Shown here in pieces: positions 18,601 to 26,106 of a stretch of DNA of 56,824 nt. A model generated the notes under the pieces. It had not been told where the DNA came from. It worked only from the letters and a program-made list of their open reading frames with translations, and did not search any database. Source of the stretch: Gracilibacteraceae bacterium (GTDB lineage Bacteria; Bacillota; Desulfitobacteriia; Desulfitobacteriales; Syntrophobotulaceae); NCBI GenBank assembly GCA_031266805.1, contig JAISAH010000023.1:1-56824 (forward strand), read 5' to 3'. The position numbers and the translations under genes are program-made. Each line of letters begins with the position of its first letter. The first letter of the stretch is position 1.

Positions 18601-21231
18601 GTCTTTTCCTGTGTTGATTCCGGCAAAGCCGCTGACAGTCGTCCCGTTCAGCGTGAAATCGGCGACTGCCCAGTTCTCCATATTGTCCACGTTGCCGGCG
18701 GCAGTGTCCCAATTGGTGGGATAGACGACATAACGCACCGTCGCGCCCGCGGGGACTTGCCCGCTGCGTCCGGCTTCGTCCACCTCGTAGACCTGCCGGC
18801 CGCCGGTCGCCGCGTCCGTCCAGAACATCACGTCGTAGACCGTCATGCTCTCCCCCGCCAGCGGTTTGACGATGACGCTGTGATAGGTCGGCGGCGTGAC
18901 GGTTTTCAGGTTCACGGTAACGGTAACGTCGCTGTTCGGCATGGTGAACGTCCGCGAGTCACCCGGCTGGTGGACCAGGATCACGTTGCCGCCCGTCGCG
19001 GTCACAGTGTTGATTCCGCAGCCGTCTGCGATGTTTGTGACGTATATGGATACTTTATCACCGACCTGCGGTGTCGCGCCGTGGTCGGAATTGACGACCA
19101 CCGTGGCCGAGCCGCCGCCCGTGACCTCCGTTAGAACGCGGTAAACATTCCCGTTTTCATACACGAGGTCGACCGGCTCGTTCGGCATGGTGAAACTGTC
19201 GCTTGATATTGTGGCCGCGAGGGTTTTTGTCCCGGCTTTGTAGACGTAGAACGTACCGCCTGAATATACGTTGAGTATGCTTGTTGTGTCAACGGAAACC
19301 GTTTCACCCGGCGCCGCCCAGATAATCCCTTGGTCGCGCGTGACGCCCGTGCCGCTGACCGCGCTGTCGCTGTACAGCAAATCCTCGATCGCTGTCTGCG
19401 CCGATGTTTGTGAGTGATACGCTTTGATATTGACGGGCTGCGGCACGATCGCCCCGCTGTTTTCGGTAAACACCGTGATGTCGCCGCGCTCCGCGCCGGC
19501 CGGAATACCAAAGGTGTAGGTATAAGTCAGCGGGCCTTTCAGGTCGTCGCCCGGTGTTGACGGTAATGCCGCGGGCGCTGCATGATCCCAGCGCACCTCT
19601 GGATTATATTGGTAAACATTCGTGTCGTCGCTGATCTTATATTGCAAACCGGCCATTTCGACGGTGAGCTTCGGCGCGGCGTCCGTTTTCACAATATATA
19701 AGTCGGCGGAGATGTAAATACTGTCTTTCCCATACAGAACCGCGTCGTCGCTGCCGGCTCCCGTCAGGCTGAGCGCAGCGCCTGAACCGGACAAGCCCGC
19801 GCTGACCAGGGTATGGCCCGCGGGTGTTTCGACGATCGGTGTTATGGCGACAGACAGATCGGCGGGAACCGTTTCGCCCTCGGCGTTCTCGACCGTGTTG
19901 CGCTTAGTGAAAGCCGCGGCGGTGTCGAGGGTATAGAACTCGCCCACAGCCAACTCCGCATTCACGCCATTCCACTCACTGCCGCCGTCCCAGCCGATCC
20001 ACAGGTTATATTTTTTCACCGTGTCCTTGATGATCTGCGGCGTACCGGATCTATAGTCAAGGGAAATTTGCCAGTCAACGCCCTCGGCGACAGTGCCCCG
20101 CATGAAGGACTGATTATAATCACGGGTTTCTTTATTCAGGGCAACGGAGGTTTTGATCTCAAACCAATTATCCGGTATAAGCTGATCGATATTCCAGATA
20201 TTTACTGTCGCTGCTGCCGATTCCACGGACATCGCGGACATCGCCGACCGCAGCCCGGCGGACCGCGCCGAAACCGCCGGCGCCGGGTCAAAGCGCGGAT
20301 TGCCCCGTTTCAAATCATAGAAGCCGTAATTTGTGCCAAACGCGGCTTGATTCCCGTTGCTGACGCTGACCTCGTTCCAGTAAAGCAGCGCCGCGCTGTC
20401 CGCTCCGCTGCCGTCGAACAGAGCGACGTCGGCGGGGGTGTAATCGTAATCCGCGTCGCAGGCTCCGGCAAAGGCGGCGAACGTGACTCTGTCCGGCGCG
20501 GCAAAGGCGTCGTCGGCAAACAAAAGATAGCCCTTATTCGGGCTGTCGGCAAAAACAGGACTCTCCGATTCGAGGTTGGATTCTTCGATGAATTCCTTGC
20601 TGACGAAGGCGGCTGCCGGCCCGGCGCTCAGCGCCGCCGCCGATTCTATCAGCACCGCGTTATCCGCGTCGTCAAGCAGCATCACCGGCACGCTTTCGTC
20701 AGGGGTAAACTGCGTGTCCAGCAGAATGCGCCCGGCGATATTCGCGGAACCCTCGCCGAAATACTGGGCGCTGTAGCCTACTTTCACCGCGTAGGAATTG
20801 TCATGCAGCGCGTCGCTCGTAATAGCGAAAATCTGCGATATGACAAAATCGCCGATCTGCCAGTGGGATTCCAGGATGCCGTTCTCATTGACCTCCGGCG
20901 CCATGCTGACGGCGCCGCTCACACCGCTGTAATAAGCGCCGTAATCATACGCTTCGCCGTCGATGCGGAATGTGGCGCGGGACAGCGGTTTGGCGCCGTC
21001 GAAGCTCTCCGTCGCCGGCAAAGCGGCAAACCCGCCGTTGAGCTTATTGACATACAAAGTGATGTAATCATTGTACAGGACGGCGTACACCGCGTCGTCC
21101 CCCGCGGTGTACACCCCGCTTCTCACCCCGGCGGCTCCCTGCCGCGGCTCAAAGGCAAAGGCCCCCAGCGGCAGCTGCGCCAGCAGCAATAAGACGGAAA
21201 GAAGGATCGCCATATTCCTTTTCAGTTTCAT
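12655..21231 (-). CDS. Giant exported surface protein with C-terminal cell-wall-binding repeats
   Basis: A 2858-residue protein. Residues 1-26 are a Sec signal peptide ending AFA. Three beta modules at about 625-905 end in FTMP..DV stretches, as in InlB B-repeat-like domains. The centre (about 900-1950) is a long beta-rich region not recognised as one family. A fibronectin-III-like module lies near 2240-2330, and Ig-like or sugar-fold modules near 2370-2530. After a Gly/Pro-rich linker (TGGGGGGAQPP) come three type-2 cell-wall-binding repeats (about 2580-2858), with typical NRFETA and TRYETN motifs. Such repeats attach proteins to secondary wall polymers in Gram-positive cells. The likely role is adhesion or an S-layer-associated function. 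The SD is AGGAGG. It is monocistronic, with a structured leader. Confidence 0.85.
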   Translation of the reverse strand: MKLKRNMAILLSVLLLLAQLPLGAFAFEPRQGAAGVRSGVYTAGDDAVYAVLYNDYITLYVNKLNGGFAALPATESFDGAKPLSRATFRIDGEAYDYGAYYSGVSGAVSMAPEVNENGILESHWQIGDFVISQIFAITSDALHDNSYAVKVGYSAQYFGEGSANIAGRILLDTQFTPDESVPVMLLDDADNAVLIESAAALSAGPAAAFVSKEFIEESNLESESPVFADSPNKGYLLFADDAFAAPDRVTFAAFAGACDADYDYTPADVALFDGSGADSAALLYWNEVSVSNGNQAAFGTNYGFYDLKRGNPRFDPAPAVSARSAGLRSAMSAMSVESAAATVNIWNIDQLIPDNWFEIKTSVALNKETRDYNQSFMRGTVAEGVDWQISLDYRSGTPQIIKDTVKKYNLWIGWDGGSEWNGVNAELAVGEFYTLDTAAAFTKRNTVENAEGETVPADLSVAITPIVETPAGHTLVSAGLSGSGAALSLTGAGSDDAVLYGKDSIYISADLYIVKTDAAPKLTVEMAGLQYKISDDTNVYQYNPEVRWDHAAPAALPSTPGDDLKGPLTYTYTFGIPAGAERGDITVFTENSGAIVPQPVNIKAYHSQTSAQTAIEDLLYSDSAVSGTGVTRDQGIIWAAPGETVSVDTTSILNVYSGGTFYVYKAGTKTLAATISSDSFTMPNEPVDLVYENGNVYRVLTEVTGGGSATVVVNSDHGATPQVGDKVSIYVTNIADGCGINTVTATGGNVILVHQPGDSRTFTMPNSDVTVTVNLKTVTPPTYHSVIVKPLAGESMTVYDVMFWTDAATGGRQVYEVDEAGRSGQVPAGATVRYVVYPTNWDTAAGNVDNMENWAVADFTLNGTTVSGFAGINTGKDGHDNIGYFPYNYNPSGSQNTGSFTMPDEDVILELTGYKKTRVYSLTLEAYDEYGNRLSLPENTVRSAAVDPSKVYDSISFSAPPWNEGLHVEAFMDEFLRLEVPQQFDRYTLESAEVMIGGASAMPLTALGGAWQADWPVSGLVARYYFQPMFQNNAIVRLTYAVKYNRLNITGFEPEEWNVYRPGEVRVLEGAGRSDIRALNVLRDDAGQGSAELTLDWSRTGDGIDYMLPASGTGFTTSLLHAKGGSATYTVMVTAPEASIAIQEKPVAPSLNLSDGVTVNSANANTFKTVNLHAGYYKMDEDGKTGYSENLKNLLSGNPAPKITEMTLASEKTQADFPKKVTGDVYANKNAAFSWPQNEFRDDFTGARNGQLMALDLRSLFGIDGEYSFPEGNYTLTVEWAYGDGLRESGEKSYTFYLSPTIYAPGELTHIGIVKVEYYGPEDVNAHPGIEQGNWIVVTGISREDMLATAARFTDSPPLLTFVNDSVYGFYMNFKDHDFWGQGSIVMNGHAYFKSLLSGAGDFYIDENSDGSVTVESYEMTFGGKSIPVWVPLQIGGNNGYRFGTNTLKIDIEKGKNYTIPYEIPEYHKGNNATAGNEGYAGDPNDIPAELRWTGNSVSVKIGEYEMEGLTADYRAIYLLSHGFDIGGQINVQIPGTKDPVFRVELVSLVTDNTAKLIPIDNVWAEGTGTVKLPDVIGGYGGQASGVFNTFTQDFGFEAMVNFKVIELSGEFYLARSERFKIPVLDRFVVSVGIDGLAIGAGLPPAPVQIIEINGITVGVTNLADTFDYDPRRNTIPSMRIIVGGKFKLVEVLGFEAEMWSEMFSGGYTVEGNLEIGPFAFPLIKELSLAYGMKDGPFEPYEDAGLIVKGKRSLLFFINATCHVSLLGIVDGAGGFSVNMTISPALWEKRGGFASVKEVLDFISLNITANGYLFASLNVPFTDWTIADADVRVDIVFEPGMDLDVAPFGFKKFEFVATERFLGMKVGEDRIDLMKYYSGLTDWLKKEVEKQKNKTKSYAAQSLSEDASMLQLMAMNDFLADPEASGLEPDPNYKGEHRDLAFGAAVADSERGVTPPVPVPSGRMGLRAITQDTAHIKVEAGLSSYTHSVTVPNDGKDYMLQMEGYGSDALTFADVQVFKPGGQALTVRELSGEVTAAQAAFGYNAAVIDGVLTLSLADFKNATAGTGGDTVSGVGGTLRGEWQVVSQKPFKSSLVAINTLPGVKSAGLSGSTLNMEFENVTVNDDYYYDVTVERKSDAGAPPLEALTIVKNAPVTALSASLDLTQIKIADVTFGTDTYDIAEIAGSGDWYPRVTLRQGGMESYTIVDGTGSETTEDFLITEYVDDKICAEPYAVVNTTLAAASWTPGLQAVSGGNQSIDVSFAPATAPSGMTVSGYHVAVYDENGLPVSRRATDAEGSQRATLMEYDILAGEDDPARYEYNIPDIPIGNYTVGAAPLYADLIPETENGAATGKYVASGVSRKGAAEKSGLITIAAANPPTLAFSVTGGALVEENGSKYVFAGEEAALTATATDGATATYCEFDGTELTAADGTLTNLTAYSGRTLIITARNAQGDSTTEYLTVYADTTAPLLLPDNYDEGNGAFTFTAYKNTGNYTVTGQAAPGAVIGGAVAGDDGRFSFSGTLDSGEGSENFTLTAANAAGLVTMREINVVRGNVNESAGAPTPNGGTGGGGGGAQPPAAPVTVSRASLSYISGADRVLTSVAISRQGWESADAVILAPGGQNNLIDALAAAPLAGQENAPILLSTGTLDPAVVAEIQRLGAKKIYVVGAIGQDVISALRAALPGVTVEILQGSNRFETAALVSAKLTNPQGTFVVGYNAVADAVSAASFAAANGYAIQIANANGSASDDHDTTRVNPDLPVYILGGPTLVQDVPGATRLYGATRYETNKAIRDALAFEYTNIYTADGNTLVDALTGSALAAQTRAAIVLTPGNDPTGVDFGKITQETKVYAFGATK

Positions 21232-21270
21232 TTTCGTGTCCTCCTGTAAATTTTTGGATCCTCACGCTTG

Positions 21271-21289
21271 GGAACTGTGTCGCAGTTCC
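21271..21289 (-). other. Hairpin in the leader of the giant gene
   Basis: GGAACTG-TGTCG-CAGTTCC is a perfect 7-bp stem about 40 bases before the giant gene's start. A second stem, CCGGC/GCCGG, lies just upstream in the transcript (around 21296-21316). The leader of about 100 bases may be a cis-regulatory RNA, but it matches no riboswitch class I can name. Confidence 0.4.
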
Positions 21290-21382
21290 TTATTCCGGCT
21301 ATGTAAGGATTGCCGGTAAAAGCACCCTGATTTTAGCATGAGAAAAACAAAAAAGGGGGAAACATTTCTAAATTGTAATGGT

Positions 21383-21411
21383 TTGACAAAATCTTACCAT
21401 TGTGGTAAGAT
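21383..21411 (+). promoter_or_regulatory. Promoter of the toxin-antitoxin operon
   Basis: A perfect -35 TTGACA (21383-21388), a 17-base spacer and the -10 TAAGAT (21406-21411), 31 bases before the toxin start. The spacer and -10 are covered by an inverted repeat. Confidence 0.7.
21393..21409 (+). promoter_or_regulatory. Putative autoregulatory operator of the toxin-antitoxin operon
   Basis: CTTACCA-TTG-TGGTAAG, a perfect 7-bp inverted repeat overlapping the promoter spacer and -10. This fits repression by the helix-turn-helix antitoxin encoded downstream. Confidence 0.65.
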
Positions 21412-21441
21412 AATTGACATAGGCACAAGCGAGGGAGTACA

Positions 21442-21816
21442 ATGTTGATAGATTTTGCTTCTAAGAAACTTGAAGATATGGCGAACGGAGAGGAGGATGG
21501 CGCCTATTCAAAGTTGGCGAAGCATATCAAAAACAAATCACCTGTCACCATAGAAGATGTAGTCTCTGCGATAGATGTTCTGGCGGCGGCGCCATCATGC
21601 GGCGATATTCCAGCCCGTTACAATCCGCACCCACTTGACGGCAAGTTAAAAGGCTCATTTGCGGTCGATATCTTGACTGGCAGAGGCGGCCGAGGTAAGT
21701 ATCGAGTGATATTTCGATCTAATCATGGAAGCGATGATCCTGAGTTTAGGATTGATAATTATAAATCCATTAGAAAGATAGTGATAGAAGGTATTTGTGT
21801 TGATTATCACAAATAA
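21442..21816 (+). CDS. HigB-like toxin (RelE/ParE superfamily)
   Basis: A 124-residue basic protein. The start MLIDFASKKLEDMANGE and the core HPLDGKLKGSFAVDILTGRGGRGKYRVIF fit HigB-type mRNA interferases that act on ribosome-bound mRNA. The end RKIVIEGICVDYHK matches the final strand typical of the family. It is longer than many HigB toxins (about 90-110) because of the middle segment KNKSPVTIEDVVSAIDVL. The SD is GAGGGAG. The toxin comes first and the antitoxin follows after 10 bases, the usual order for higBA. Base composition is more A+T-rich than in the neighbouring genes, which suggests acquisition by transfer. Confidence 0.75.
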   Translation: MLIDFASKKLEDMANGEEDGAYSKLAKHIKNKSPVTIEDVVSAIDVLAAAPSCGDIPARYNPHPLDGKLKGSFAVDILTGRGGRGKYRVIFRSNHGSDDPEFRIDNYKSIRKIVIEGICVDYHK

Positions 21817-21826
21817 GGAGAGTCCT

Positions 21827-22903
21827 ATGAGTTATCAGCCAAGAAAAGCAATTCACCCAGGCCGCGCCATTGAGCGATTACTGGGCGATATGGGCATGTC
21901 GCAAAAATGGCTTTCTGAGCGAACCGGACTGACCGAAAAACATATTAGTAAAATGATAAACGGTGAAGCGGCGATTACCGAAGACACGGCTGTACGTCTC
22001 GAAAATGTATTGGGCGGTTCAGCAAAATTCTGGGCCAACCTTGATTCTAATTATCGCACTACAAAAGCCAAAATAGAACAAGAGCGGCGAGCGGCTGCGG
22101 AGATTGAGATGCTAGGCGACATTCCGTACACAGATTTAGTCAATTTGGTCTGGGTGGAAAAAACTAACAACAAGGTTGAGAGGGTGTTAAACCTGTGGAA
22201 ATTCTTCGGTGTAAACTCTTTAAGTCAAATTCCGCTGACACAAAAGGTTGCGTTTCGACAAACTGTGGACAGAAACTTGAATGCATATGCATTGGCCGCA
22301 TGGTTAAGAAAGGGCGAAATGGAAGCAAATGGGTTGCAATTGCCGGAGTATAGTGAAGATAGATTGCTTTCCTCTATTCGTACTATACGAAGGCTAACTT
22401 ATGACGCACCAGAAGATTTTTATGATAGACTGAAAAAGATTTTACAAGAAGCCGGAGTTGGTTTGGTAGCTGTTAAAAACCCCAAGAACACATCTGTTCA
22501 TGGGGCCACAAGGTGGTACGGACGAAACCCTCTTGTCCAACTAAGCATTCATGGTAAAAATGCTGATAAAATGTGGTTTTCGCTGTTCCATGAAATTGGG
22601 CATATTGTGAAACACGGCAAAAGAGAGCAATTCATCAGCTTCGATAAAATGGAGAGTGACGAACGCGAAGATGAGGCAAATGAATTCGCCTCAGAAGCAT
22701 TGTTGCCTAAAACAGAGTTTGATGAGTTTGTCAGCAAATGTGATTTTTCGATAACAGCCGTCAATAAATTTGCGAGCCGAGCAGAGATTTCTCCGGATAT
22801 AATAATGGGTAGACTTGAGCATGACGGCTTAGTGCCATATACTCAATTCGCCAAGAACCACGCCAAGCTATGCATGCAAAGCAGCCACGAACGAAATTGT
22901 TGA
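21827..22903 (+). CDS. HigA-like antitoxin fused to an ImmA/IrrE metallopeptidase domain
   Basis: A 358-residue protein. Residues about 8-70 form an XRE helix-turn-helix of HigA type (HPGRAIERLLGDMGMSQKWLSERTGL). The C-terminal half holds a Zn-peptidase-like segment, FHEIGHIVKH (about 260-270), with a downstream acidic DEREDEANEFASEALLP stretch as in ImmA/IrrE proteins. The helix-turn-helix presumably binds the operator upstream of the toxin gene; the peptidase-like domain may control antitoxin stability. ATG 21827 is chosen because AAGGAG lies seven bases upstream, and the longer frame would overlap the toxin. Codon use is A+T-rich. The gene converges with the response regulator gene over a 35-base gap. 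Confidence 0.8.
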   Translation: MSYQPRKAIHPGRAIERLLGDMGMSQKWLSERTGLTEKHISKMINGEAAITEDTAVRLENVLGGSAKFWANLDSNYRTTKAKIEQERRAAAEIEMLGDIPYTDLVNLVWVEKTNNKVERVLNLWKFFGVNSLSQIPLTQKVAFRQTVDRNLNAYALAAWLRKGEMEANGLQLPEYSEDRLLSSIRTIRRLTYDAPEDFYDRLKKILQEAGVGLVAVKNPKNTSVHGATRWYGRNPLVQLSIHGKNADKMWFSLFHEIGHIVKHGKREQFISFDKMESDEREDEANEFASEALLPKTEFDEFVSKCDFSITAVNKFASRAEISPDIIMGRLEHDGLVPYTQFAKNHAKLCMQSSHERNC

Positions 22904-22938
22904 ATTCCTTAACGCTCTTTTCTTGAAACTGGTTACTG

Positions 22939-23637
22939 CTACGGCGCTATGGTGAACCGATAACCCTCGCTGCGAACGGACTCGATGACAAACGCGCCGT
23001 TTTTGTCGGCCGCCAGCTTCTTGCGGAGCCTTGAGACCGCTACCCGCAGGGCGTTCACGTCGCCGATCCCGGGCTGCGCCCATACCGCTTGGTAGATCTC
23101 GTCGGCGGAAAGGGTCTTGCCTTCGTTTTTCAGAAAAAGATACAACAGCTCAAACTCTTTCGGGGCCAGTGACATATCGGCGCCGCCCAAGTACGCCCGT
23201 TTCAGGACAATACTCAGCGTGAGCGCGCCCCGCGTGACGGTTTCGGCGGCGGGAGAGTCCCCGCGCATCCCGCGGCGGCGCACGGCCGCGCCCACCCGCG
23301 AGAGCAATTCGTCCAGTTTGTACGGCTTGGTGATATAGTCGTCGCCGCCCATGTCCAGACCCTTGATTTTTTCGCTGTGCTCGTCCAATGAAGTCAGAAA
23401 CAGAATATGCGCCGACGTCCGCTCGCGGATCTCGCGGCAGAACTCCATGCCGCTGCCGTCCGGCAGAAAAACGTCCAGCAAGATCACGTCCGGGCCGCGG
23501 CGGCGCAAATGTTCCCGCGCCTGCGCCAGATCCAGCGCCGTCAGCACCTCATAGCCCGCCGATTGCAGGTTGCGGCGGTTGATCTCGTTGAGGTGCTTGT
23601 TGTCCTCGACCAGCAAAATCAAATTTTTGTCAGGCAT
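22939..23637 (-). CDS. OmpR-family response regulator
   Basis: A 232-residue two-component regulator. The receiver domain (1-120) has the acidic pair ED (11-12), phospho-acceptor Asp55 in LLDVFLPDG, the Thr of FLTSLD and Lys of TKPYK. The C-terminal winged helix (about 135-230) shows the typical EFELLYLFLKN and LRVAVSRLRKKL recognition-helix segments. Its start overlaps the end of the kinase gene by eight bases, so the two are coupled. Targets are not evident; no repeat of a clear binding site was found beside the operon. Confidence 0.9.
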   Translation of the reverse strand: MPDKNLILLVEDNKHLNEINRRNLQSAGYEVLTALDLAQAREHLRRRGPDVILLDVFLPDGSGMEFCREIRERTSAHILFLTSLDEHSEKIKGLDMGGDDYITKPYKLDELLSRVGAAVRRRGMRGDSPAAETVTRGALTLSIVLKRAYLGGADMSLAPKEFELLYLFLKNEGKTLSADEIYQAVWAQPGIGDVNALRVAVSRLRKKLAADKNGAFVIESVRSEGYRFTIAP

Positions 23638-25600
23638 CGGCGTCGCCGCCTTTATAAACGGGGAAGCGGACCCGCGCCGTCGTTCCTTTGCCCAGCTCGC
23701 TTTCCAGCGCGATCCCGCCGCCGTGGCTCTCCACGATCTCCTTGCAGACGGCGAGGCCGACCCCGGTGCCGCCGCTCTCGCCGCTTTGATAACGCTCGAA
23801 GGCGCGGGGCAGAAAATCGGGCGCTATGCCTTTGCCCGTGTCAACGACGGTGATTTCCACATAATCGCCCACGCGCCGCGCGTCAAGGGCGATCGCCGCG
23901 CTCTCGGCGTATTTCCCGGCGTTGGACAGGAGGTTGAAAAGCACCTGGGTGATTTCCTCCGCGCTGCCGAAAATATCCGGCAGATCGTCCTCGATCCGAA
24001 CGGTCAGTTCCGTCCCTTTGCGTTCCAGCATGGGGCGGTACAGGCGGGCGACCTGTTCTACCACGCCGCCCGGCGCCATCGGCGCTTTGCGCGCCGGCTC
24101 GCCATGAGAAAAAGCCATCTCCCGCATATTGGACACCATATTGGACAGCCGCTCCGCTTCCGAGGTGATCGCGTCGAGGTCGCGGACGGTCTGCTGGGCG
24201 GCGCCGGATTTTTTCAGCTCCCGCGAGATCAGTTCGGTATAACCCGACATCACGGCCAGCGGCGTCCGCATTTCGTGGGATATGGTGTTCATCAGATCCG
24301 TTTTCAGGCGGTTCACCCGTTCCAGCGCGGCGTTGTCGGCAAGCAGAAACTGTTCCTGCGCCAGAGCGTCGGCGTAGGTCCGGGACAGCATGACAGCCTG
24401 AGCCATCGCCATAAACAGGTTGGACAGCACGGCGGGAACGAACAGGGCGTTATCCCCCAGCCCTTTTGCCAGCGTTCCCCAAACCAGAAAAAACAGCAAG
24501 GCGATTATATAAAGGCCCATAAAGCGCCCGGCGTACTCCTCCCGTTTTACCCACAGGCGGCGGCCGGCGGCGACGGTGACGACAGCGAGAGGCAATAAGG
24601 CGACGGTGGGCAGATAGCTCTGCGCGACGGGCCCCGAGAGGTAAACCCAAAAATTTACAGCGAAAATCACGCCGCTCACTATGTACACGACGCGCCGGCG
24701 ATTCGCGCGCGGCCAATACGGCAGGCGAAAGGCCTCAAGGGTGAAGAGGGTCAAAAACAGCAGCTGCCCGGCGAAGCAGGACATATACGCGCGAAACAGC
24801 ATGTCGGTAACGCCGTCCGGCGCCAGCAGCTGGATCAGCCCGTTGGTTTCCATCGACATGCGCAAGGCGGTGGTCAGGACGTACAGGACATACCACAGGT
24901 AGATAAGTTCCCGGCGGTTGAAAAGGAACAGCACCAGATGATAAAGCGCCATCATCAGCATCATGCCTACCACGGCGGCAAGCAGCACGCGGCGCAGCAT
25001 GGCGTCCCGGAGCATAAGGCTCTCCGCGCCGACGTGGACGCTGTAATTGAGGCCGCCGCGTCCGTTCGCCAGATAGCGGGCGGCTTGGACGACGATCTCC
25101 GTTTCGCCGCCTTGCGGGGTAAAGCTGATAAAATCATTGCGCAGAGCGATGCGAAACGCGCCGGCGCCTAACCCCCCGGCCTCATGGACTTTTTCGCCGT
25201 TGACGTAAACAATGGCGGCGGTCATGATCTCGGGGATATGGAGCATGAGCGGCGCGTCGTCCGCTGTTTTGATGGTCAGGCGGTAGGTGGCGTGTCCCTG
25301 CATGGGGTAGCCCGCGCTCGTCCACGAGGGCGGCGCGGCGATGAGCGTTCCTCCCTCCGGCGGCGAACTCGCCGTGAAGTCTTCCGGCGCGTAAAGTTTG
25401 CCGAAATAAAACTCCCACTCGCCGTCAAGGGGATAGATCAGGTTGTCAAAGTCCGCGCCCGTGAGGTCGAAAGCGCCGCCCAGCGCCCCCGCTTCCCCCA
25501 TGTGGCGCGGGACGGAAACAGCGTAAAAGGCCGCGCCGCTGATGAGCAGGATGGCAAGCAAAGTGAGCAGAAAACGGGTCTTCGCGGTATGTTTCGTCAT
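23630..25600 (-). CDS. Membrane sensor histidine kinase with 7TM-DISM-like input
   Basis: A 656-residue kinase. After an N-terminal membrane helix (about 9-28), an extracytoplasmic galactose-binding-like domain begins with YPLDGEWEFYFGKL (about 55-190). Seven hydrophobic helices follow (about 200-400), as in 7TMR-DISM sensors. The HisKA dimerisation segment contains ISHEMRTPL with His442, and the HATPase domain (about 530-650) has N, G1 (DTGKGIAP) and G2 (GGTGVGLAV) boxes. The extracellular domain suggests sensing of a carbohydrate or envelope ligand. It is placed 23 bases after coaD in the same direction, an unusual extension of a housekeeping operon, with GAGGAGG as SD. Confidence 0.9.
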   Translation of the reverse strand: MTKHTAKTRFLLTLLAILLISGAAFYAVSVPRHMGEAGALGGAFDLTGADFDNLIYPLDGEWEFYFGKLYAPEDFTASSPPEGGTLIAAPPSWTSAGYPMQGHATYRLTIKTADDAPLMLHIPEIMTAAIVYVNGEKVHEAGGLGAGAFRIALRNDFISFTPQGGETEIVVQAARYLANGRGGLNYSVHVGAESLMLRDAMLRRVLLAAVVGMMLMMALYHLVLFLFNRRELIYLWYVLYVLTTALRMSMETNGLIQLLAPDGVTDMLFRAYMSCFAGQLLFLTLFTLEAFRLPYWPRANRRRVVYIVSGVIFAVNFWVYLSGPVAQSYLPTVALLPLAVVTVAAGRRLWVKREEYAGRFMGLYIIALLFFLVWGTLAKGLGDNALFVPAVLSNLFMAMAQAVMLSRTYADALAQEQFLLADNAALERVNRLKTDLMNTISHEMRTPLAVMSGYTELISRELKKSGAAQQTVRDLDAITSEAERLSNMVSNMREMAFSHGEPARKAPMAPGGVVEQVARLYRPMLERKGTELTVRIEDDLPDIFGSAEEITQVLFNLLSNAGKYAESAAIALDARRVGDYVEITVVDTGKGIAPDFLPRAFERYQSGESGGTGVGLAVCKEIVESHGGGIALESELGKGTTARVRFPVYKGGDADA

Positions 25601-25623
25601 GCGCGGGAGCCTCCTCAGTAGGT

Positions 25624-26106
25624 CTAACTAAGCCGGTATTTTTCCCGCAGGGCCCGCTCTACCTGCGCGGGGACAAAATCCTCGATCCGTCCCCTAAGGC
25701 TGCTCGCCCATTTGATGGCGCTGGAACTGACGAAGGAGTATTCCACTTGGGCCATGAGGAATACCGTCTCTATCTCCGGCGCGAATTTTTTGTTCATCAT
25801 CGCCAGCTGCAGTTCATACTCATAATCCGACATAGCCCGCAAACCGCGGATCAACGCTCTGGCGCCCTGGCGGCGGGCGAATTCCACCGTCAAGCCGCTG
25901 AAAACCATGACCTTGATTTTCGGATTGCCGGCCGCTTCCGCTTGCAGCAGAGCCAGGCGCTCCGCCGAAGTGAACAGGGTTTCTTTATTGTTGTCGTCCG
26001 CTATCGCGACTATCACTTCGTCAAAAAGTTCCGCGGCGCGGGTCAGGATGTCAAGATGCCCGTTGGTCACCGGGTCAAACGTCCCGGGATACACAGCTTT
26101 GATCAA
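25624..26106 (-). CDS. coaD: Phosphopantetheine adenylyltransferase
   Basis: A 160-residue enzyme that transfers AMP from ATP to 4'-phosphopantetheine, the penultimate step of coenzyme A synthesis. The nucleotidyltransferase motif YPGTFDPVTNGHLDI is at residues 5-19 (TxGH pattern), and the C-terminal EYSFVSSSAIKW, equivalent to the family's ISSS/R segment, is near 125-136. The length is exactly that of bacterial CoaD. It overlaps the end of dnaE by four bases, so the two are translationally coupled. A CoA supply gene fits the acyl-CoA-rich metabolism of the cell but is otherwise a housekeeping gene. Confidence 0.95.
   Translation of the reverse strand: MIKAVYPGTFDPVTNGHLDILTRAAELFDEVIVAIADDNNKETLFTSAERLALLQAEAAGNPKIKVMVFSGLTVEFARRQGARALIRGLRAMSDYEYELQLAMMNKKFAPEIETVFLMAQVEYSFVSSSAIKWASSLRGRIEDFVPAQVERALREKYRLS

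Noticed and set aside
15943-19134. An uninterrupted + strand frame of 1063 codons opposite the giant surface-protein gene
   Set aside because: It is rich in Arg, His, Asp and Val, has no domain or SD, and lies wholly antisense to a gene with signal peptide and wall-binding repeats. Long antisense frames are expected in G+C-rich genes with strong third-position bias.
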